Assembly: GCA_913061385.1 (NCBI GenBank) | Contig: CAJXTM010000130.1 | Coordinates: 1-8,021, forward strand | Reading direction: 5' to 3' | Length of the DNA stretch: 8,021 nucleotides | Origin: an uncultured Rhodopirellula sp. | GTDB lineage: Bacteria; Planctomycetota; Planctomycetia; Pirellulales; Pirellulaceae | Part shown: positions 6,547 through 8,021 of the stretch, piece by piece | How positions within the stretch are numbered: the first letter of the stretch is position 1 | How the letters are laid out: the number at the start of each line of letters is the position of its first letter | Position numbers and translations under genes: made by a program | The notes under the pieces: model-generated | Databases searched by the model: none | The model's input: the letters and a program-made list of their open reading frames with translations, nothing else | Told to the model about the DNA's origin: nothing

Positions 6547-7719
6547 CTACCATGATTGCCAAACGGCATTTGAATCTGCACTTGCTAAGCATCGCTGCAT
6601 GAATCGAACACCATCTGCTCCCTCAGCGACAGTGGGGTACAGCGCACTCTCCGGATCATGCACCTCGCCTCGTATGACTCGCCGCATATCTGAAAACGCA
6701 TCTCGGTACACGTTCGCGAATGCCTCAAAAAATGCTTCTGGATGCCCACCTGGCAGTCGGCAGGCCGCTACTGCGGTTGGCAAAGTGTAAGCAGCATTTG
6801 GATTCCTCTCGTAAATTCTCGTTGGTTGCCCCAACGCACGAAGATACAATTGGTTGGGCTCTTCCTGACGCCATGCCAATGAAGCTTTTGTGCCATCTAA
6901 TTCGATCGACAGATCATTCAACCGCCCATGAGAAACCTGACTCCAGGTGACCATGCCTGTTGCACCCGCGTCAAATTGCAGCATCGCGTGGCCGTAATCA
7001 TCTAATTCATGATGAGAAGAATAGGACCGCATGTGACTGAGTACTTTCGATGGTGTCATGCCTGTGATGAACTGGAGCAGATGAAAAGCATGTGTCCCGA
7101 CATCGCCTAGCGACCCCGCGCGGCCATTTTTATTTGGGTCTGACTTCCATGCCCCCCGAACTGGAACCTTGTCAGCATCCATTCCATGCATCCATCCCTG
7201 CACATAATTGGTTCGTACTGCAATCAAGTCACCTAGTTCTCCATTTGCAACTAATTCGCGAGCTTGTCGCACAAGCGGATAGCCAGAGTAATTGTGAGTC
7301 AATGCAAAGACTGCTTGGGAATCACGCACGGCAGTTACCATCGCATCGGCATCAGCAGTGCTGATTGTCATCGGTTTATCACATACAACATGAAAACCTG
7401 CTTCGAGTGCCGCACAAGCAATTTCCCGGTGCGTATGATTAGGGGTCGCTATCGAAACAAAATCAATTCGATCGTCCGACGAACGCAATTTTTCTGAGTT
7501 GATCAATTCGTGAAATGATCCATATGCCCGATCCGGTGCAATTCCCATTGCCACCCCTGACTCACGGGATCGTTCGGGATTCGAGGAGAGAGCACCTGCG
7601 ACTAGAACCGCCTGACGATCAAGTGTTGCCGCAGTAGTATGTACCTTACCAATGAAGCCATTCCCGCCTCCACCAACGAGCCCCATCCGTAGCGGGCGAT
7701 CCTTTTGCAGTGTTCTCAC
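6547..7719 (-). CDS. Gfo/Idh/MocA-family NAD(P)-dependent oxidoreductase
   Basis: This family typically oxidises or reduces sugars, inositols or related polyols using a Rossmann-bound nucleotide. Residues about 11-140 are the nucleotide-binding domain: GLVGGGGNGFIG (13-24, glycine-rich loop), FVSIATPNHTHREIA (87-101) and HVVCDKPMTIS (110-120, with the conserved EKP-type motif as CDKP, Lys115). The C-terminal alpha/beta domain includes WKSDPNKNGRAGSLGDVGTH (191-210); the GDxGxH motif (205-210) supplies the usual catalytic Asp206/His210 pair. The start is uncertain. GTG at 7717-7719 is chosen (390 residues) because it places the Rossmann loop about 13 residues in and is preceded by purine-rich AAAGAAAGAGA. 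A longer frame from GTG at 7818 adds 33 residues unlike the family N-terminus. A promoter-like pair TTGTCA (7760-7765) and TCTGAT (7738-7743), 16 bp apart on this strand, is weak. No signal peptide is seen, so probably cytoplasmic. The substrate cannot be told from sequence. It is co-oriented with the upstream cytochrome fragment. Confidence 0.9.
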   Translation of the reverse strand: MRTLQKDRPLRMGLVGGGGNGFIGKVHTTAATLDRQAVLVAGALSSNPERSRESGVAMGIAPDRAYGSFHELINSEKLRSSDDRIDFVSIATPNHTHREIACAALEAGFHVVCDKPMTISTADADAMVTAVRDSQAVFALTHNYSGYPLVRQARELVANGELGDLIAVRTNYVQGWMHGMDADKVPVRGAWKSDPNKNGRAGSLGDVGTHAFHLLQFITGMTPSKVLSHMRSYSSHHELDDYGHAMLQFDAGATGMVTWSQVSHGRLNDLSIELDGTKASLAWRQEEPNQLYLRALGQPTRIYERNPNAAYTLPTAVAACRLPGGHPEAFFEAFANVYRDAFSDMRRVIRGEVHDPESALYPTVAEGADGVRFMQRCLASADSNAVWQSW

Positions 7720-7836
7720 GAGGTCTCTTTCTTTAAAATCAGATCCCAGTCGCCGACAATGACAACATGCTGACTCAGCCAGCACACCACCGTCGAACGC
7801 CTGAGACTCACTTACCACATCATCTTTTTGAACGAC

Positions 7837-7973
7837 TCAATCTCTGCCTGGAATTTCCCCGGGTATCGAACCGTCCATGTACCGCCAGTTTTTCAAGTAC
7901 GAAAGCAAATCTGACATTTTCGCTGGATTGAGTATCTCTTCAAAACCCTCTGGCATCAACGAAACTCCGGGTG
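7837..7973 (-). CDS. C-terminal fragment of a probable PVC-type c-type cytochrome/haem-binding protein
   Basis: An open frame enters from the right fragment end (first whole codon at 7971-7969) and stops at TGA (7837-7839), giving the last 44 residues. The fragment PGVSLMPEGF, then LNPAKMSDLLSYLKNWRY, is typical of the C-terminal end of planctomycete cytochrome c domains in large multidomain haem-binding proteins. There the MPEGF-like segment carries the axial methionine region, and the M(S/A)DL(L/I)xYLK helix closes the fold. The CxxCH haem site and any dehydrogenase or HEAT-repeat domains would lie beyond the fragment. The segment is short, so the full architecture is unknown. It lies upstream of the oxidoreductase on the same strand, with 117 bp to the preferred GTG start or 18 bp to the longer one, so cotranscription is possible. 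Confidence 0.6.
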
Positions 7974-8021
7974 CTGTCTCTTATACACATCTCCGAGCCC
8001 ACGAGACCGAGGCTGATCTCG
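7974..8021 (-). other. Synthetic Nextera i7/read-2 adapter, inverted copy (not genomic)
   Basis: This is the exact reverse complement of positions 1-48: mosaic end 7974-7992, linker 7993-8007, index 8008-8015 (CGAGGCTG), P7 remnant 8016-8021. The same adapter with the same index on both ends suggests a tagmented fragment amplified with a single primer, as in long-fragment or synthetic-long-read protocols, rather than a normal short-read library molecule with different ends. The Tn5-like inverted repeats must not be read as a natural transposon. Confidence 0.98.

Noticed and set aside
7720..7818. 33-residue N-terminal extension of the oxidoreductase from GTG at 7818
   Set aside because: The extra residues are unlike the family, and the GTG at 7719 has a purine-rich upstream site. 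It is kept only as an alternative start.
49..7973. tRNA, rRNA, CRISPR arrays, riboswitches or phage genes
   Set aside because: Scanning by eye found no cloverleaf-like repeats, no regularly spaced direct repeats and no characteristic riboswitch cores. All gaps are short and mostly accounted for.
1..8021. Inverted terminal repeats suggesting a Tn5-like transposon or composite element
   Set aside because: The repeats contain the linker, index and P7 bases of a commercial adapter, and no transposase is encoded between them.

Overview
The window is one amplified or assembled DNA fragment with a synthetic sequencing adapter still attached at each end. Positions 1-48 and 7974-8021 are the two arms of a perfect 48-bp inverted repeat that matches the Nextera (Tn5) read-2/i7 adapter. 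Only about 49-7973 is genomic. The gene content points to the phylum Planctomycetota: a CinA-like protein with a degenerate motif, an atypical-clade PurF, a secreted DUF5722 protein, a Gfo/Idh/MocA oxidoreductase, and the 'SLMPEGF...' tail of a PVC-type c-type cytochrome protein. Moderate GC, near-absence of Shine-Dalgarno sites and frequent strand switching fit that group. The taxonomic call is inference from family resemblance; no rRNA or other marker is present.

Layout, left to right: (1) 49-491 (+), the C-terminal part of a CinA-C/PncC-like protein cut off by the fragment end; (2) 562-2175 (-), amidophosphoribosyltransferase PurF, first committed step of purine synthesis; (3) a 218-bp divergent intergenic region; (4) 2394-3557 (+), glutamate 5-kinase ProB with a PUA domain, first step of proline synthesis; (5) a 129-bp convergent spacer with a strong palindromic hairpin; (6) 3687-4340 (-), endonuclease III (Nth), base excision repair, with an unusual cysteine spacing; (7) 4370-6541 (+), a large exported protein with a jelly-roll-like N-terminal region and a DUF5722 TIM-barrel-type domain with two candidate catalytic glutamates; (8) 6547-7719 (-), a Gfo/Idh/MocA oxidoreductase; (9) 7837-7973 (-), the last 44 residues of a probable haem-binding cytochrome c protein, cut off by the right fragment end.

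The strands alternate gene by gene, so there is almost no operon structure. The only co-oriented neighbours are the oxidoreductase and the cytochrome fragment. purF, proB and nth are unrelated housekeeping genes. The right third (DUF5722 protein, oxidoreductase, cytochrome) has a carbohydrate-degradation flavour typical of planctomycetes. I see no RNA genes, CRISPR arrays, phage genes or genuine mobile elements. No intergenic stretch exceeds 218 bp. I did not find a clear new multi-gene system. The items most worth a second look are the DUF5722 protein, the Nth cysteine motif, the atypical PurF and the CinA-like protein that has lost its family motif.
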